From the NCBI RefSeq assembly GCF_003286915.1, contig NZ_QMFY01000001.1:682001-746000 (forward strand): a stretch of DNA of 64,000 bases. The letters are read 5' to 3'. Each line of letters starts with the position of its first letter. The first letter of the stretch is position 1. A model generated the notes under the pieces. That model did not search any database. It had not been told where the DNA came from and saw nothing but the letters and a program-made list of their open reading frames with translations. This DNA is from Pseudochryseolinea flava (GTDB lineage Bacteria; Bacteroidota; Bacteroidia; Cytophagales; Cyclobacteriaceae). This document shows, one piece after another, positions 18,154-27,107 of this stretch. Both the position numbers and the translations under genes were made by a program.

Positions 18154-18796
18154 AGTCTATATCGCCGATGACCATACCCTCTTTCGTAAGGCCATGGTTA
18201 ACCTTCTCCGCAGTTTCGATCGCGTAGTCGAAGTGAAAGATGCAGAAAACGGAAAAGAGCTCCTCACGCTTATTAAGTATGAAGAACCTGATGTTGCAAT
18301 CGTTGATCTTCAAATGCCAATAATGGATGGCGCTGAGACATGTGAGCAGATCATTCGCCGAAATCCGAACGTTAAGATCATCATTTTAACCATGACCATG
18401 CATGACAGTGCGAAGTATATCCTTCACATGATGGAGCTCGGCGTTCATGCGTTCCTATTAAAAAACACAGAACCGGATGAGCTAGAGAAAGCGATCTATG
18501 CTGTAGTAGAAAAAGATTTCTATCACAACGATCTAGTCGCCGCTGTTCTTCGCAAAAATGTAACTGAAAAAAGATCTGGCCAGCGGCCCATGTTTCGTCA
18601 GGCCGAACTAACGGAACGGGAAAAGGAAATTCTCGCTCTGATTTGTCGTGAACTCACAATTCGGGAAATTGGCCAACGATTGTCTCTAAGTGAGAATACC
18701 GTGCGAAACCATCGTGTTAACATTATGGAAAAAGTTGGTGTTAATAATACGGTCGGCCTGGTTAAATTTGCCTATGAGGCCGGCATTGTCAATTAA
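18140..18796 (+). CDS. NarL/LuxR-type response regulator
   Basis: The product is 218 residues. The receiver has the acidic pair D10-D11 (YIADDH), phospho-acceptor D56 (AIVDLQMP) and the conserved Lys in FLLKNTEP. The C-terminal LuxR helix-turn-helix is LTEREKEILALIC...SENTVRNHRVNIMEKVGV. An upstream in-frame ATG at 18077 would add 21 residues from inside the kinase gene; ATG 18140 matches the family N-terminus (MKKYKVYIADDH). It is probably phosphorylated by the kinase just upstream. The DNA target is unknown. A weak hairpin follows. Confidence 0.94.
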   Translation: MKKYKVYIADDHTLFRKAMVNLLRSFDRVVEVKDAENGKELLTLIKYEEPDVAIVDLQMPIMDGAETCEQIIRRNPNVKIIILTMTMHDSAKYILHMMELGVHAFLLKNTEPDELEKAIYAVVEKDFYHNDLVAAVLRKNVTEKRSGQRPMFRQAELTEREKEILALICRELTIREIGQRLSLSENTVRNHRVNIMEKVGVNNTVGLVKFAYEAGIVN

Positions 18797-18823
18797 ATTC
18801 GTAAATCAGGGCATAGTATAATT

Positions 18824-18847
18824 GTACTAATTTTATAGTACTTTTTT
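18824..18847 (+). terminator. AT-rich hairpin with T6 after the response-regulator gene
   Basis: GTACTA (18824-18829) pairs with TAGTAC (18836-18841), loop ATTTTA, followed by six T. Stem stability is low. Its 3' arm overlaps the 5' arm of a second hairpin, GTACTT (18838-18843) with AAGTAC (18851-18856), so the two cannot form together. Confidence 0.5.
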
Positions 18848-18956
18848 ACTAAGTACATCACTCAAAAGAGCCATTATCTAGCTATCCTTCAAGATGTTTT
18901 GTATCCACCACCTGATTATGCAGGTCGGTTTAGACAAACATCCGTCAACGAGATTC

Positions 18957-18984
18957 CCTTTTATTAACGAACTTTCATAAAAGG
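18957..18984 (+). promoter_or_regulatory. 5'-leader hairpin before the degenerate receiver gene
   Basis: CCTTTTAT (18957-18964) and ATAAAAGG (18977-18984) form a perfect 8-bp inverted repeat with a 12-nt loop. It ends 13 bp before the ATG at 18998; a short AGG at 18988-18990 lies between. It may affect translation or mark a regulator site. Confidence 0.4.
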
Positions 18985-18997
18985 TTCAGGAAAAAAA

Positions 18998-19426
18998 ATG
19001 TTTAACACTACGGTTCAAAACGTAATGAAAATTCTTGTTGTTCACAGGCAGAAAGAAACCGTTAGCCAAGTACAGTCAGTGCTTAGCGGAAGCAACCCTG
19101 TTGTGCTTCACACCGAATCTGGTTTGGATGGGCTCCTAACCTCGCGAATCGAACATTTCGATCTAATTATCTGCGGCACTGACCTGCCTGTTGTTACTGG
19201 TTTTGAACTCGTACGTTCTATTAGAACACATTCCGTTAATCGCAACACACCCGTTATCTTCATCGCCGATCAAGTTGACGAGAAAACACAACACCTTGGC
19301 AATGCCCTTGGTGTTGCCGGAATGCTTGCTGTAAAAGATGTTGACCATCATTTAGCAGAAATTGTCAGCGAGCGCGTTAAACCTGAATCTGATTGGAACG
19401 ACCTACTTTCAGGAAAACTGAACTAG
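18998..19426 (+). CDS. Stand-alone receiver-domain protein lacking phosphorylation residues (pseudo-receiver)
   Basis: This 142-residue protein has the receiver fold pattern: ILVV beta-1, HFDLIICG beta-3, LPVVTGFELVRSIR alpha-3 and NTPVIFIA beta-4. The signalling residues are altered. The acidic pair reads H16-R17, the phospho-acceptor position is G60 (D62 lies nearby), and the switch Thr/Ser is A90. Only K113 is kept. It is therefore unlikely to be phosphorylated in the standard way and may act by protein contact. It lies downstream of the kinase/regulator block with its own leader hairpins and a strong terminator. No output domain is present. Confidence 0.8.
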   Translation: MFNTTVQNVMKILVVHRQKETVSQVQSVLSGSNPVVLHTESGLDGLLTSRIEHFDLIICGTDLPVVTGFELVRSIRTHSVNRNTPVIFIADQVDEKTQHLGNALGVAGMLAVKDVDHHLAEIVSERVKPESDWNDLLSGKLN

Positions 19427-19486
19427 GTGTCGCCATCTTGCTACTCAAAGAAACATTAATTCGTTAGTTGGTAGATCATTGATGAT

Positions 19487-19526
19487 CCTCTCGACCGGGC
19501 TTTCGCCCGGCGACCGAGGGGTTTTT
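19487..19526 (+). terminator. Compound intrinsic terminator after the pseudo-receiver gene
   Basis: CCGGGC (19495-19500) pairs with GCCCGG (19505-19510) around TTTC. The stem is extended by TCG/CGA and CCTC/GAGG with small bulges, and T5 follows at 19522-19526. A separate palindrome GATCAT-TG-ATGATC (19474-19487) sits directly in front, sharing base 19487. Confidence 0.85.
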
Positions 19527-19655
19527 GATCAACTGTGTCGTTTGGTTGTAGATAGTTGTTATTGAGCCTGTTTTCTCAACGGTTTATTCTCGTTGGCGTA
19601 TACATCCAAGGCTAGACAACTAGAAAAAAAACTAACCATCAAACTTATCTTCGTC

Positions 19656-20105
19656 ATGAAGCAAACAATCATTCCCTTCTTACTCCTGCTTTGTTCTCTT
19701 GCTGTTCAATCTTATGCACAACAACAATCAAGTGATGAGGCTGCTATCAAGCAGGTAATACAATCGGCATACATCGATGGGATTCAAAACGGCGGAAGTA
19801 GCGAGGTGATAAGAAGCGGGTTTCATCCTTCTTTTAACATGCTACGTTTCACCGACAACGACATAAAGCCATACGCTATTGAAGATTGGATCGCAGCCAT
19901 CGAAAAGCGAAAAAAAGAAAATGCTACCGTGCCGCCTCCCGCGGTAGGAAACTTCGTCAGCGTCGATATTACGGGCACGGCTGCCGTGGTTAAACTCGAG
20001 CTATTCCGTGAAAACAAAAAGACGTTCACAGATTACCTGGTGCTCTATAAGTTCACCGATGGATGGAAAATTGTCAGTAAAACGTTCTACCGACATCCCA
20101 ACTAA
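19656..20105 (+). CDS. Secreted NTF2-like protein (lumazine-binding-like / SnoaL-type fold)
   Basis: The product is 149 residues. A Sec signal peptide (MKQTIIPFLLLLCSL..., cleavage after SYAQ) is followed by one NTF2-like domain with the usual helix start DEAAIKQVIQSAYIDGI and the beta-sheet end YLVLYKFTDGWKIVSKTF. It resembles the putative lumazine-binding group (Lumazine_bd_2). Such proteins are small periplasmic binding or enzyme-like folds with no assured activity. An upstream in-frame start at 19593 would bury the signal peptide. Confidence 0.8.
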   Translation: MKQTIIPFLLLLCSLAVQSYAQQQSSDEAAIKQVIQSAYIDGIQNGGSSEVIRSGFHPSFNMLRFTDNDIKPYAIEDWIAAIEKRKKENATVPPPAVGNFVSVDITGTAAVVKLELFRENKKTFTDYLVLYKFTDGWKIVSKTFYRHPN

Positions 20106-20140
20106 TTGCGCGTCATCCATCGCTTATGTTACTTTGATGG

Positions 20141-21382
20141 ATGAATCGATTTGACTTGGTCGTAATTGGCGGTGGCGCAGCGGGATTTTATGGTGCGATT
20201 CAAGCTGCCGAGATGCGGCCAGGTTTAAGAATTCTCATTCTTGAAAAAACAAATAAGGTTCTTTCGAAAGTACGTGTCTCTGGTGGAGGTCGTTGTAACG
20301 TTACGCATCATTGCTTCAAGCCGATTGAATTGTCGCACCATTACCCCCGCGGTGAAAAACAACTTCAATCCATTTTTAAAACGTACCATGCGGCACATGT
20401 TGTAGACTGGTTCTCCTCAAAAGGTGTCGAACTAAAAGTTGAAGAAGATGGACGCATGTTTCCCGTAACCGATAGTTCGGAAACCATTATCGATTGTTTC
20501 ATCACCGCGGCCCATAATCATAAAATAAAAATTAATGTTAGTGAGGCGGTAATTGCCTTATCGCATGACGACTCGGGATTTACAATTGAAACTGCTTCCA
20601 GGCAATCGTATCGGGCGCGTCACGTATTGATCGCCCTTGGCGGAAGCCCAAAGGCAGACGCGTACGAGATCATTGCTTCTTTGGGACATAACGTCGTGCC
20701 ATCCATTCCGTCGCTGTTTACTTTTAATGATTCTGAAAAGAGCTTTCAAGACCTGATGGGCATCTCCGTCCCAGATGCAGAGGTAAAAATCGTGGGCTCA
20801 AAGTTTGTTCAACGAGGGCCACTTTTAATTACCCATTGGGGATTAAGTGGACCTGCTGTGATCAAATTGTCAGCTTGGGCCGCCACATACCTCCATGAAA
20901 AAAAATACGAATTCAGTGTCCTCGTAAGTTGGGTTGGGCCCATCAAAGAAGATGACCTGCGTGCGCAGCTTCAGTCTTATCAAAAGAATCACGGAAAACA
21001 ACGCGTTGTCGGAAATCCGCTTTTCAAACTTCCTTCTCGTCTATGGGAAAAGTTGTGTTCGCGTTCAGGTGTTGAGGAGGCCAGGATTTGGGCCGAGTTA
21101 CCGTTGAAGAATATAAACCGGCTTTTAGAAAATTTAATGCGTTGTGATTTTTCCATTAAGGGAAAAACAACTTTCAAGGATGAGTTCGTTACTTGTGGTG
21201 GTGTAGACTTGTCGGAAATTGATTGTAAGACAATGGAGAGCAAAAAAATTCCGCGCTTACATTTTGCAGGTGAAGTTTTAAATGTTGATGGTGAAACGGG
21301 GGGCTTCAATTTTCAGAATGCCTGGAGCACAGCCTTCATTGCGGCCAGATCTATTACAGGAGTACAAAGTGAACATACTTAA
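20141..21382 (+). CDS. BaiN/HI0933-family FAD-dependent oxidoreductase (YhiN-like)
   Basis: The 413-residue flavoprotein begins with the dinucleotide-binding motif VVIGGGAAG. It continues with VSGGGRCNVTH and the family signatures LLITHWGLSGPAVIKLS and the closing FAGEVLNVDGETGGFNFQNAW, which are diagnostic of the BaiN/YhiN (HI0933-like) group. Members are annotated as NAD(P)/FAD-dependent oxidoreductases; the physiological substrate in this lineage is unknown. The protein looks complete. A terminator sits directly after the stop. Confidence 0.92.
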   Translation: MNRFDLVVIGGGAAGFYGAIQAAEMRPGLRILILEKTNKVLSKVRVSGGGRCNVTHHCFKPIELSHHYPRGEKQLQSIFKTYHAAHVVDWFSSKGVELKVEEDGRMFPVTDSSETIIDCFITAAHNHKIKINVSEAVIALSHDDSGFTIETASRQSYRARHVLIALGGSPKADAYEIIASLGHNVVPSIPSLFTFNDSEKSFQDLMGISVPDAEVKIVGSKFVQRGPLLITHWGLSGPAVIKLSAWAATYLHEKKYEFSVLVSWVGPIKEDDLRAQLQSYQKNHGKQRVVGNPLFKLPSRLWEKLCSRSGVEEARIWAELPLKNINRLLENLMRCDFSIKGKTTFKDEFVTCGGVDLSEIDCKTMESKKIPRLHFAGEVLNVDGETGGFNFQNAWSTAFIAARSITGVQSEHT

Positions 21383-21425
21383 AAGAGAAGAAAGCCAGGC
21401 CGAGCCCAGCCTTCTCTTCCTTTTT
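21383..21425. terminator. Terminator between convergent BaiN-like and DUF4382 genes
   Basis: AAGAGAAG (21383-21390) pairs with CTTCTCTT (21411-21418) around a GC-rich 20-nt loop that can fold further (GGC/GCC). T5 follows on the plus strand. On the minus strand the stem is followed by only a short TT, so plus-strand use is better supported. Confidence 0.7.
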
Positions 21426-21430
21426 AAAGT

Positions 21431-22225
21431 TTATTGTGGCAAAGTGATAGTGCCTAGGTCAGTAACATTCCCCAACGTTACAACCACACCATTTTTCTGC
21501 GTCGGCGCGTAGTTACTGTTCGGAACGACGCTCACAACATAAGTATCGGCAGGCAATCCTCTTAACAAGAATGCACCGTTGGCATCAGCAAATGACGTTG
21601 CCAATGTATCGTCACCTACTATTGCATACACGGCAGGTGTCGACTCTTTGGGTGAAACCAGGCCTTTAATTGCGCCGTCCTGTGCCTCGGTAATGGTTCT
21701 TATCACCGGTTTCAGTTTGTACGTTTCATTGCCCATTAGTACTATAGAGCGCGCAACGTCGAAATCAAGCAAGATCTTATACGTCACGCCAGCGTTCAGC
21801 GTCTCGTGAATTTGAAGTTTTAACCCCGATTGCTGGGCGCTAGGCGTACCAAGATCAAATGTTTTGCCCGAGACTTTGATGCTATTCTCTGAACCCAGTA
21901 CAAGTCGAATTTGCGAAATTTTTCCAGCTGGTATTTCGACCTCGCCAAGTAGCGTATCCAACCCATTGGTGAGTTGAAGAAGATCATACACGCCCTCGCG
22001 AATGTCGAGTGATTGCCAGCCTTTTTCATCGGCTGTTTCGCTTGTGTGAACTTCCACCCCCTGAATGTCAATATATACCGCCTCATAATCCCCTGGCGCA
22101 TCAGTCAGCCAGACCTGTACTTTTGCATTCTTATCATCGTCTGTCTCACAAGCGAAAAAAAAGAGCGTGGATAATGTTGCGATACAGATGACGGTAGCGA
22201 TTTTTTGAAATGTTCTTCTAATCAT
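21431..22225 (-). CDS. DUF4382 lipoprotein with carboxypeptidase-regulatory-like C-terminus
   Basis: This 264-residue lipoprotein has a signal peptide ending in lipobox FFAC (Cys26). DUF4382 (PF14321) follows: VQVWLTDAPGDYEAVYIDIQGVEVH and LLQLTNG...IPAGKISQIRLVLG. The C-terminal 80 or so residues form a carboxypeptidase-regulatory-like beta sandwich (GAIKGLVSPKES, GAFLLRGLPADTYVVSV). It is probably an outer-membrane surface or periplasmic lipoprotein with a binding role; function unknown. The gene is divergent from fumC. Confidence 0.88.
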   Translation of the reverse strand: MIRRTFQKIATVICIATLSTLFFFACETDDDKNAKVQVWLTDAPGDYEAVYIDIQGVEVHTSETADEKGWQSLDIREGVYDLLQLTNGLDTLLGEVEIPAGKISQIRLVLGSENSIKVSGKTFDLGTPSAQQSGLKLQIHETLNAGVTYKILLDFDVARSIVLMGNETYKLKPVIRTITEAQDGAIKGLVSPKESTPAVYAIVGDDTLATSFADANGAFLLRGLPADTYVVSVVPNSNYAPTQKNGVVVTLGNVTDLGTITLPQ

Positions 22226-22363
22226 AATTAGTTTTAGTTCTTACACCCATTGATGCGAAAATTGTTCGCCGCGTGACTTCCTGAATTCGTATTTCTGGAT
22301 AAATCGCTTTTATTGGCGACGAATCTTACCATGAAAAAGGAGACGTGAAAACCGGTCTTTTTC

Positions 22364-22371
22364 TATTTTTG
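22364..22371 (+). promoter_or_regulatory. Candidate -7 element for fumC
   Basis: TATTTTTG is a full TAnnTTTG match 21 bp before the fumC ATG. The -33 position lacks TTTG. Confidence 0.35.
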
Positions 22372-22392
22372 CGGACAAACTTTTATTCAATT

Positions 22393-23787
22393 ATGAGCTA
22401 TCGCATAGAAAAGGACACTATGGGGGAAGTAAAGGTTCCTTCAGACAAGTATTGGGGCGCGCAAACAGAGCGCTCACGCAATAATTTCAAGATCGGACCT
22501 GAAGCCAGCATGCCAAAAGAAATTATCTACGCTTTTGCTTATTTGAAAAAAGCGGCTGCGATGGCGAATCAAGAGCTTGGCGTTCTTTCTGCGGAAAAGA
22601 AAGATCTTATCGCAAAAGCATGCGATGAAATACTGACCGGTAAACTAGACGGTGAGTTTCCATTGGTGATCTGGCAGACTGGATCGGGCACCCAAAGCAA
22701 CATGAATGTTAACGAAGTAATTGCTTATCGTGCACATGTTATGCAGGGTGGACAACTGGCTGATGAAAAGAAAGTTTTGCATCCCAATGACGATGTCAAC
22801 AAATCTCAATCATCCAACGATACATTTCCGACAGCGATGCACATCGCTGCTTACAAACAGGTCGTGGAGGTCACCATCCCTGGTATGAAGAAACTTCGTG
22901 ACACGCTGCATAAGAAAGCTGAGTCATACAAGAATATTGTAAAAACTGGACGGACCCATTTCATGGATGCTACGCCACTCACGTTAGGCCAAGAGTTTTC
23001 AGGTTACGTTCAGCAGATCGACAACAGCATACGAGCAATTAATAATGCATTGGAAGTTGTTCGTGAACTCGCCTTAGGTGGCACCGCCGTTGGAACAGGA
23101 CTCAATGCGCCAAAAGGGTACGATGTGTTGGTTGCAAAAAAAATTGCTGAGCTCACAGGTTATCCATTCATCACGGCTCCAAACAAATTCGAAGCGTTGG
23201 CAGCTCACGATGCAATGGTGGAGCTATCGGGCGCTTTAAAACGCGCAGCGGTAGCCTTCATGAAAATCGCTAACGACATTCGGATGTTAAGTTCAGGCCC
23301 ACGGAGTGGTATTGGCGAGATCATCATTCCAGATAATGAACCTGGATCATCGATCATGCCGGGCAAAGTCAATCCAACACAACCTGAAGCATTAACAATG
23401 GTTTGTGCGCAAGTGATCGGAAACGATGTGGCCGTGTCTATCGGTGGTGCTACTGGGCATTTTGAATTGAATGTATTCAAGCCAGTAATCGCCGCCAATG
23501 TACTTCAATCGGCAAGGCTAATTGGTGATGCCTGCGTATCATTCAATGATAAATGTGCAGAAGGCATTGAGCCGAACAATGAAGTAATCAAGAAACACAT
23601 GGAGAATTCCCTCATGTTGGTGACTGCATTGAACACTCATATTGGGTACGAGAACGCTGCGAAGATTGCTAAGAAGGCGCACAAGGAAAACAAAACGCTT
23701 CGTGAAGCTGCCGTTGAACTTGGACTCCTTACATCGGCACAATTTGACGAGTGGGTGAAACCAGAAAAGATGGTGGGAAGTCTTTAG
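22393..23787 (+). CDS. fumC: Class II fumarate hydratase
   Basis: FumC converts fumarate to malate in the TCA cycle without an Fe-S cluster. The product is 464 residues from ATG 22393. It shows the superfamily signature [11 protein letters not shown] near residue 318, the N-terminal [23 protein letters not shown] region and [11 protein letters not shown]. An in-frame ATG-less extension to 22345 would add a hydrophobic stretch not found in the family. It appears to be transcribed alone; the SPOR-like gene follows 69 bp later. Confidence 0.96.
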   Translation: MSYRIEKDTMGEVKVPSDKYWGAQTERSRNNFKIGPEASMPKEIIYAFAYLKKAAAMANQELGVLSAEKKDLIAKACDEILTGKLDGEFPLVIWQTGSGTQSNMNVNEVIAYRAHVMQGGQLADEKKVLHPNDDVNKSQSSNDTFPTAMHIAAYKQVVEVTIPGMKKLRDTLHKKAESYKNIVKTGRTHFMDATPLTLGQEFSGYVQQIDNSIRAINNALEVVRELALGGTAVGTGLNAPKGYDVLVAKKIAELTGYPFITAPNKFEALAAHDAMVELSGALKRAAVAFMKIANDIRMLSSGPRSGIGEIIIPDNEPGSSIMPGKVNPTQPEALTMVCAQVIGNDVAVSIGGATGHFELNVFKPVIAANVLQSARLIGDACVSFNDKCAEGIEPNNEVIKKHMENSLMLVTALNTHIGYENAAKIAKKAHKENKTLREAAVELGLLTSAQFDEWVKPEKMVGSL

Positions 23788-23856
23788 AAATATTGGCTTT
23801 TGCCTTTTTATAAATTTTATTCGTACTTTTAATAATTGATAATTAATATTTAAGCC

Positions 23857-24498
23857 ATGAAATACAGACTACTCGTAATTTTTTGTCTGGCTTGCATTTT
23901 TTCAGCTTCACAAAGTTTTGCTCAACTCTCCAAACAAGAAAAGAAGGAGTGGAAAAAGAAAGCCAAGGAGTTTTCGAAGAATCCTGCCAACCTGAAACAA
24001 CTTACTGAGGACAAACAAGCTGCCGATAATCAGGTTGCTTCATTGAATCAGAAAGTGACATCAATGCAAAGCACGATCAGCGATAAGGATGCAAAGATCG
24101 CCGAATTAGAAGACCAGCTTTCGAAGAGCCAAGGCCAGCTTACTGCAGCGAAAGCAGAAATTGCTCAGCTTAAAGAGGCACCTGTAATCAACCCGATGGA
24201 TTTCTCAAAGGGTATTGTATTCAAAGTTCAAGTTGGTGCTTTCAAGAATAAAGATCTTGCAAAGTATTTTGATAACAATCCAAACTTTGGTGGAGAAGTT
24301 AAAGAAGGTGAGCCTCAAAAAATCACAATCGGAATTTTCCGTGATTATTGGGAAGCTGATACCTTCAAAAAGTATATGCGTGAAATGGGCGTGAAAGATG
24401 CCTGGATAGTTCCTTATCGTGATGGACAGCGCGTAGAAATAAAAGATGTTCTTGAAGGCGTAATTAGTGACAAGCCAGCAACGGAAAGCGCAAACTGA
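23857..24498 (+). CDS. Secreted coiled-coil protein with SPOR-like C-terminal domain
   Basis: The product is 213 residues. A signal peptide (cleavage after SFAQ, about residue 22) is followed by a Lys-rich segment, a coiled coil of about 60 residues (NQKVTSMQSTISDKDAKIAELEDQL) and a C-terminal SPOR-like domain (FKVQVGAFKNKDLAKYF ... ITIGIFRDYWEADTFKKYMREMGVKDAWIVPY). SPOR domains bind denuded peptidoglycan at division sites; whether this divergent copy does so is inference. Upstream DNA is very AT-rich. A terminator follows. Confidence 0.82.
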   Translation: MKYRLLVIFCLACIFSASQSFAQLSKQEKKEWKKKAKEFSKNPANLKQLTEDKQAADNQVASLNQKVTSMQSTISDKDAKIAELEDQLSKSQGQLTAAKAEIAQLKEAPVINPMDFSKGIVFKVQVGAFKNKDLAKYFDNNPNFGGEVKEGEPQKITIGIFRDYWEADTFKKYMREMGVKDAWIVPYRDGQRVEIKDVLEGVISDKPATESAN

Positions 24499-24515
24499 TT
24501 TTCCTGACAAATTCA

Positions 24516-24547
24516 AATAAAGGCAATGCGCGAGCGTTGCCTTTATT
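24516..24547 (+). terminator. Hairpin terminator after the SPOR-like gene
   Basis: AATAAAGGCAA (24516-24526) pairs perfectly with TTGCCTTTATT (24537-24547). The loop can form an extra CGC/GCG pairing. The T tract is interrupted (TTTATTGCTTT). Confidence 0.75.
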
Positions 24548-24617
24548 GCTTTGTATAGGGCTAATGGTAATTTTACAGTTCTTTTCAAATACGCCTTTAC
24601 TCCGTTAACTTAGAGAA

Positions 24618-25400
24618 ATGATCCGTTCACTCCTGATATCCATATTTTTTTTGCTGCCAACGCTTTTGGTTGCTCAAATACGGATGTCAAAACTCGTGAT
24701 CAAATCAAAAGAGTCGTTTGACCTGGGCCAGTCGGATATCCTTGTGGCAGACACCTTAATCATGATGGATTCTTCTACGCTTATTCTCAACAAGCTAAAG
24801 AAAGAAAATTTCGTACGCGCGCAGGTTGTCATTTTCGGAAATCACTGCACAATTGATGGACGTGGCATTGACGGAAAGCCGGGGCGCGATGGTGTTCCTG
24901 GTGTGACGCCCATTGGACCTTGCCAAAGCGGTACGCCTGGACGCAACGCTTCAAAAGGCCTTGATGGCACCTCCGGAATTAATTTATTCCTGTATATTGA
25001 ACAAGTGTCAATAAAAGGTCAATTAATCATCAACTTATCGGGAGGAAATGGCGGCCGTGGTGGTCAAGGTGGTCAAGGTGGCAGTGGAAGTCCTGGTACG
25101 GTACATTGCAAAGGTGGGGATGGCGCCAATGGTGGCAATGCCGGACAAGGCGGCAACGGTGCAAATGGTGGCACGTTGACATTGAGTAGTAAAAAACATC
25201 CCAACATCCAGGAATGGGTGGGAAGTAAAATTATAGTGAAGAATGCCGGTGGTGTCGCCGGCAAAAGTGGTCGCGCCGGGTATCATGGATCTGCTGGTCT
25301 TGGTCCGTCACGCAAAAATGGTAAAGATGGTCAGCCTGGTATTGATAGTATAAGTGGCCTCGCTGGAAATAAGGGTACTATCAATTTCGAATCGAACTAA
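24618..25400 (+). CDS. Secreted collagen-like / glycine-rich protein
   Basis: The product is 260 residues. A signal peptide (cleavage after LVAQ) and a short beta-rich N-terminal part are followed by two Gly-x-y stretches. One, near residues 81-115, includes GIDGKPGRDGVPG; the other, near 141-190, is denser with GGNGG, GGQGG and GQGG repeats. A further GKSGRAG...GKDGQPG run lies near the end. The pattern resembles collagen-like bacterial surface proteins. Proline is too sparse for a long stable triple helix. It sits 5 bp before recJ, so the two may be co-transcribed, an odd pairing. Confidence 0.75.
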   Translation: MIRSLLISIFFLLPTLLVAQIRMSKLVIKSKESFDLGQSDILVADTLIMMDSSTLILNKLKKENFVRAQVVIFGNHCTIDGRGIDGKPGRDGVPGVTPIGPCQSGTPGRNASKGLDGTSGINLFLYIEQVSIKGQLIINLSGGNGGRGGQGGQGGSGSPGTVHCKGGDGANGGNAGQGGNGANGGTLTLSSKKHPNIQEWVGSKIIVKNAGGVAGKSGRAGYHGSAGLGPSRKNGKDGQPGIDSISGLAGNKGTINFESN

Positions 25401-25405
25401 TTTCA

Positions 25406-27106
25406 ATGGACAAACGCTGGCTCCGAAAGGAAATCCCTTCACAGGATTTAGTTGAAAAGCTTTCAAAAGCCATCAACATTAATTTCTGTTTGTCAGCCAT
25501 TTTGTTGCAACGTGGTGTCGACGAATTTGACACAGCAAGAAACTTCTTTCGACCCTCTCTCCAACATTTGCACGATCCTTTCCTGATGAAGGATATGGAC
25601 AAAGCTATCGAACGCATCACCCTAGCGCTTGAGAAAAAAGAAAACATTCTCATTTACGGCGACTATGATGTGGATGGAACAACGGCAGTATCACTTGTCT
25701 ACAGCTACTTCAAAACATTTTATCCTCATTGCGAATTATATATTCCCGATCGATACGCAGAAGGATACGGTGTTTCACTTACCGGGATAGAATGGGCGGA
25801 GCAAAATGATTACTCATTAATAATCGCACTTGACTGTGGGATTAAATCGTCGGAACTCGTTCAGATCGCCAAGCGCAAGGGTATCGATTTTATCATTTGT
25901 GACCATCACTTACCTGACGATTATATTCCGGAAGCAGTGGCCGTTTTGGATCCCAAGCGGAAAGATTGCAACTATCCCTACAAAGAATTAAGCGGCTGTG
26001 GTATTGGATTCAAACTCATACAAGCCTATGCACTACGTCACCGCGATGTTTCAGCAACATACGAATATCTCGATCTCGTCGCGGTAAGTATTGCATCCGA
26101 CATTGTACCCATCACAGGCGAAAATAGAGTACTTGCACACTTCGGGCTAAAAAAACTAAATGAGAATCCCTTACCCGGATTAAGGGCGCTGAAAGAAATC
26201 GCGGCCATAAAAAACGATCTAGACATTTCCGGCATCGTCTTTACACTTGGTCCACGTATCAATGCTGCTGGACGCGTCGCACATGGAAAGGCTGCTGTAG
26301 AACTATTAATTGCCAGTACCGAAAAGGATGCATTAGACCTCGCCGAGAAAATCAACTTGAAAAACGAAATACGCAAACAATTTGACAGCGATATCACTGA
26401 GGAGGCGATTGCGATGATTGAAGGTGATGAATCAAGGCGAACAGCGAAATCCACAGTTCTTTTTAAGAATACATGGCATAAGGGTGTAATTGGCATAGTT
26501 GCTGCTCGGTGTGTCGAGAAATACTATCGCCCAACTGTGATTCTTACTGAGTCAAATAATAAAATAACAGGATCCGCACGAAGTGTGAATGGCTTTGATC
26601 TCTATAATGCCATTCTCGAATGTAGCGACCTGCTTGAAAAATTTGGTGGCCATAAATACGCCGCCGGACTCACACTTGATATTAGCAACCTAGCGCAATT
26701 TCAACAAAAGTTTGAGCAGGTTGTGTCTTCTACGATCACCTCTGATATGCTCACACCCGTGATCGATATTGATATGCCCTTACACTTCGATTTCATCACG
26801 CCAAAGTTTGTCAATGTACTTCGGCAGATGGCGCCGTTCGGTCCCGAAAATCCGCGACCGGTGTTTGAAGCCAATCGGGTATATGTTTTTAATTCGCTCT
26901 CGTCGTTCAAGGACAAACATGTTCGTTTTCTAGCTGCACAGGAAGGATCAGACAACGTTTTCCAAGTTGTGGGTTTTGATGCCGTAGAGCACTATGACCG
27001 TTTGTCGAGACGTGACCCTTTTAAAATGGCATTTACTGTTGAAGAAAATACTTTCAACGGAACAACGTCTGTACAACTAAGAATCAAAGACATCAAATTT
27101 CTCTGA
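25406..27106 (+). CDS. recJ: Single-stranded-DNA-specific exonuclease RecJ
   Basis: RecJ is the 5'-3' ssDNA exonuclease used in recombination and mismatch and base-excision repair. The 566 residues contain the DHH-family metal motifs [10 protein letters not shown] and [12 protein letters not shown]1 with [11 protein letters not shown], and the OB-fold C-terminus. All catalytic Asp/His positions appear intact. ATG 25406 lies 5 bp after the collagen-like gene, and the stop is 1 bp before lptB, so an operon with lptB is likely. Confidence 0.96.
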   Translation: MDKRWLRKEIPSQDLVEKLSKAININFCLSAILLQRGVDEFDTARNFFRPSLQHLHDPFLMKDMDKAIERITLALEKKENILIYGDYDVDGTTAVSLVYSYFKTFYPHCELYIPDRYAEGYGVSLTGIEWAEQNDYSLIIALDCGIKSSELVQIAKRKGIDFIICDHHLPDDYIPEAVAVLDPKRKDCNYPYKELSGCGIGFKLIQAYALRHRDVSATYEYLDLVAVSIASDIVPITGENRVLAHFGLKKLNENPLPGLRALKEIAAIKNDLDISGIVFTLGPRINAAGRVAHGKAAVELLIASTEKDALDLAEKINLKNEIRKQFDSDITEEAIAMIEGDESRRTAKSTVLFKNTWHKGVIGIVAARCVEKYYRPTVILTESNNKITGSARSVNGFDLYNAILECSDLLEKFGGHKYAAGLTLDISNLAQFQQKFEQVVSSTITSDMLTPVIDIDMPLHFDFITPKFVNVLRQMAPFGPENPRPVFEANRVYVFNSLSSFKDKHVRFLAAQEGSDNVFQVVGFDAVEHYDRLSRRDPFKMAFTVEENTFNGTTSVQLRIKDIKFL

Positions 27107-27107
27107 C

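Noticed and set aside
25035-25286. Minus-strand frames rich in Thr/Pro opposite the collagen-like gene
   Set aside because: These come from complementing Gly-rich codons and lack any start signal.
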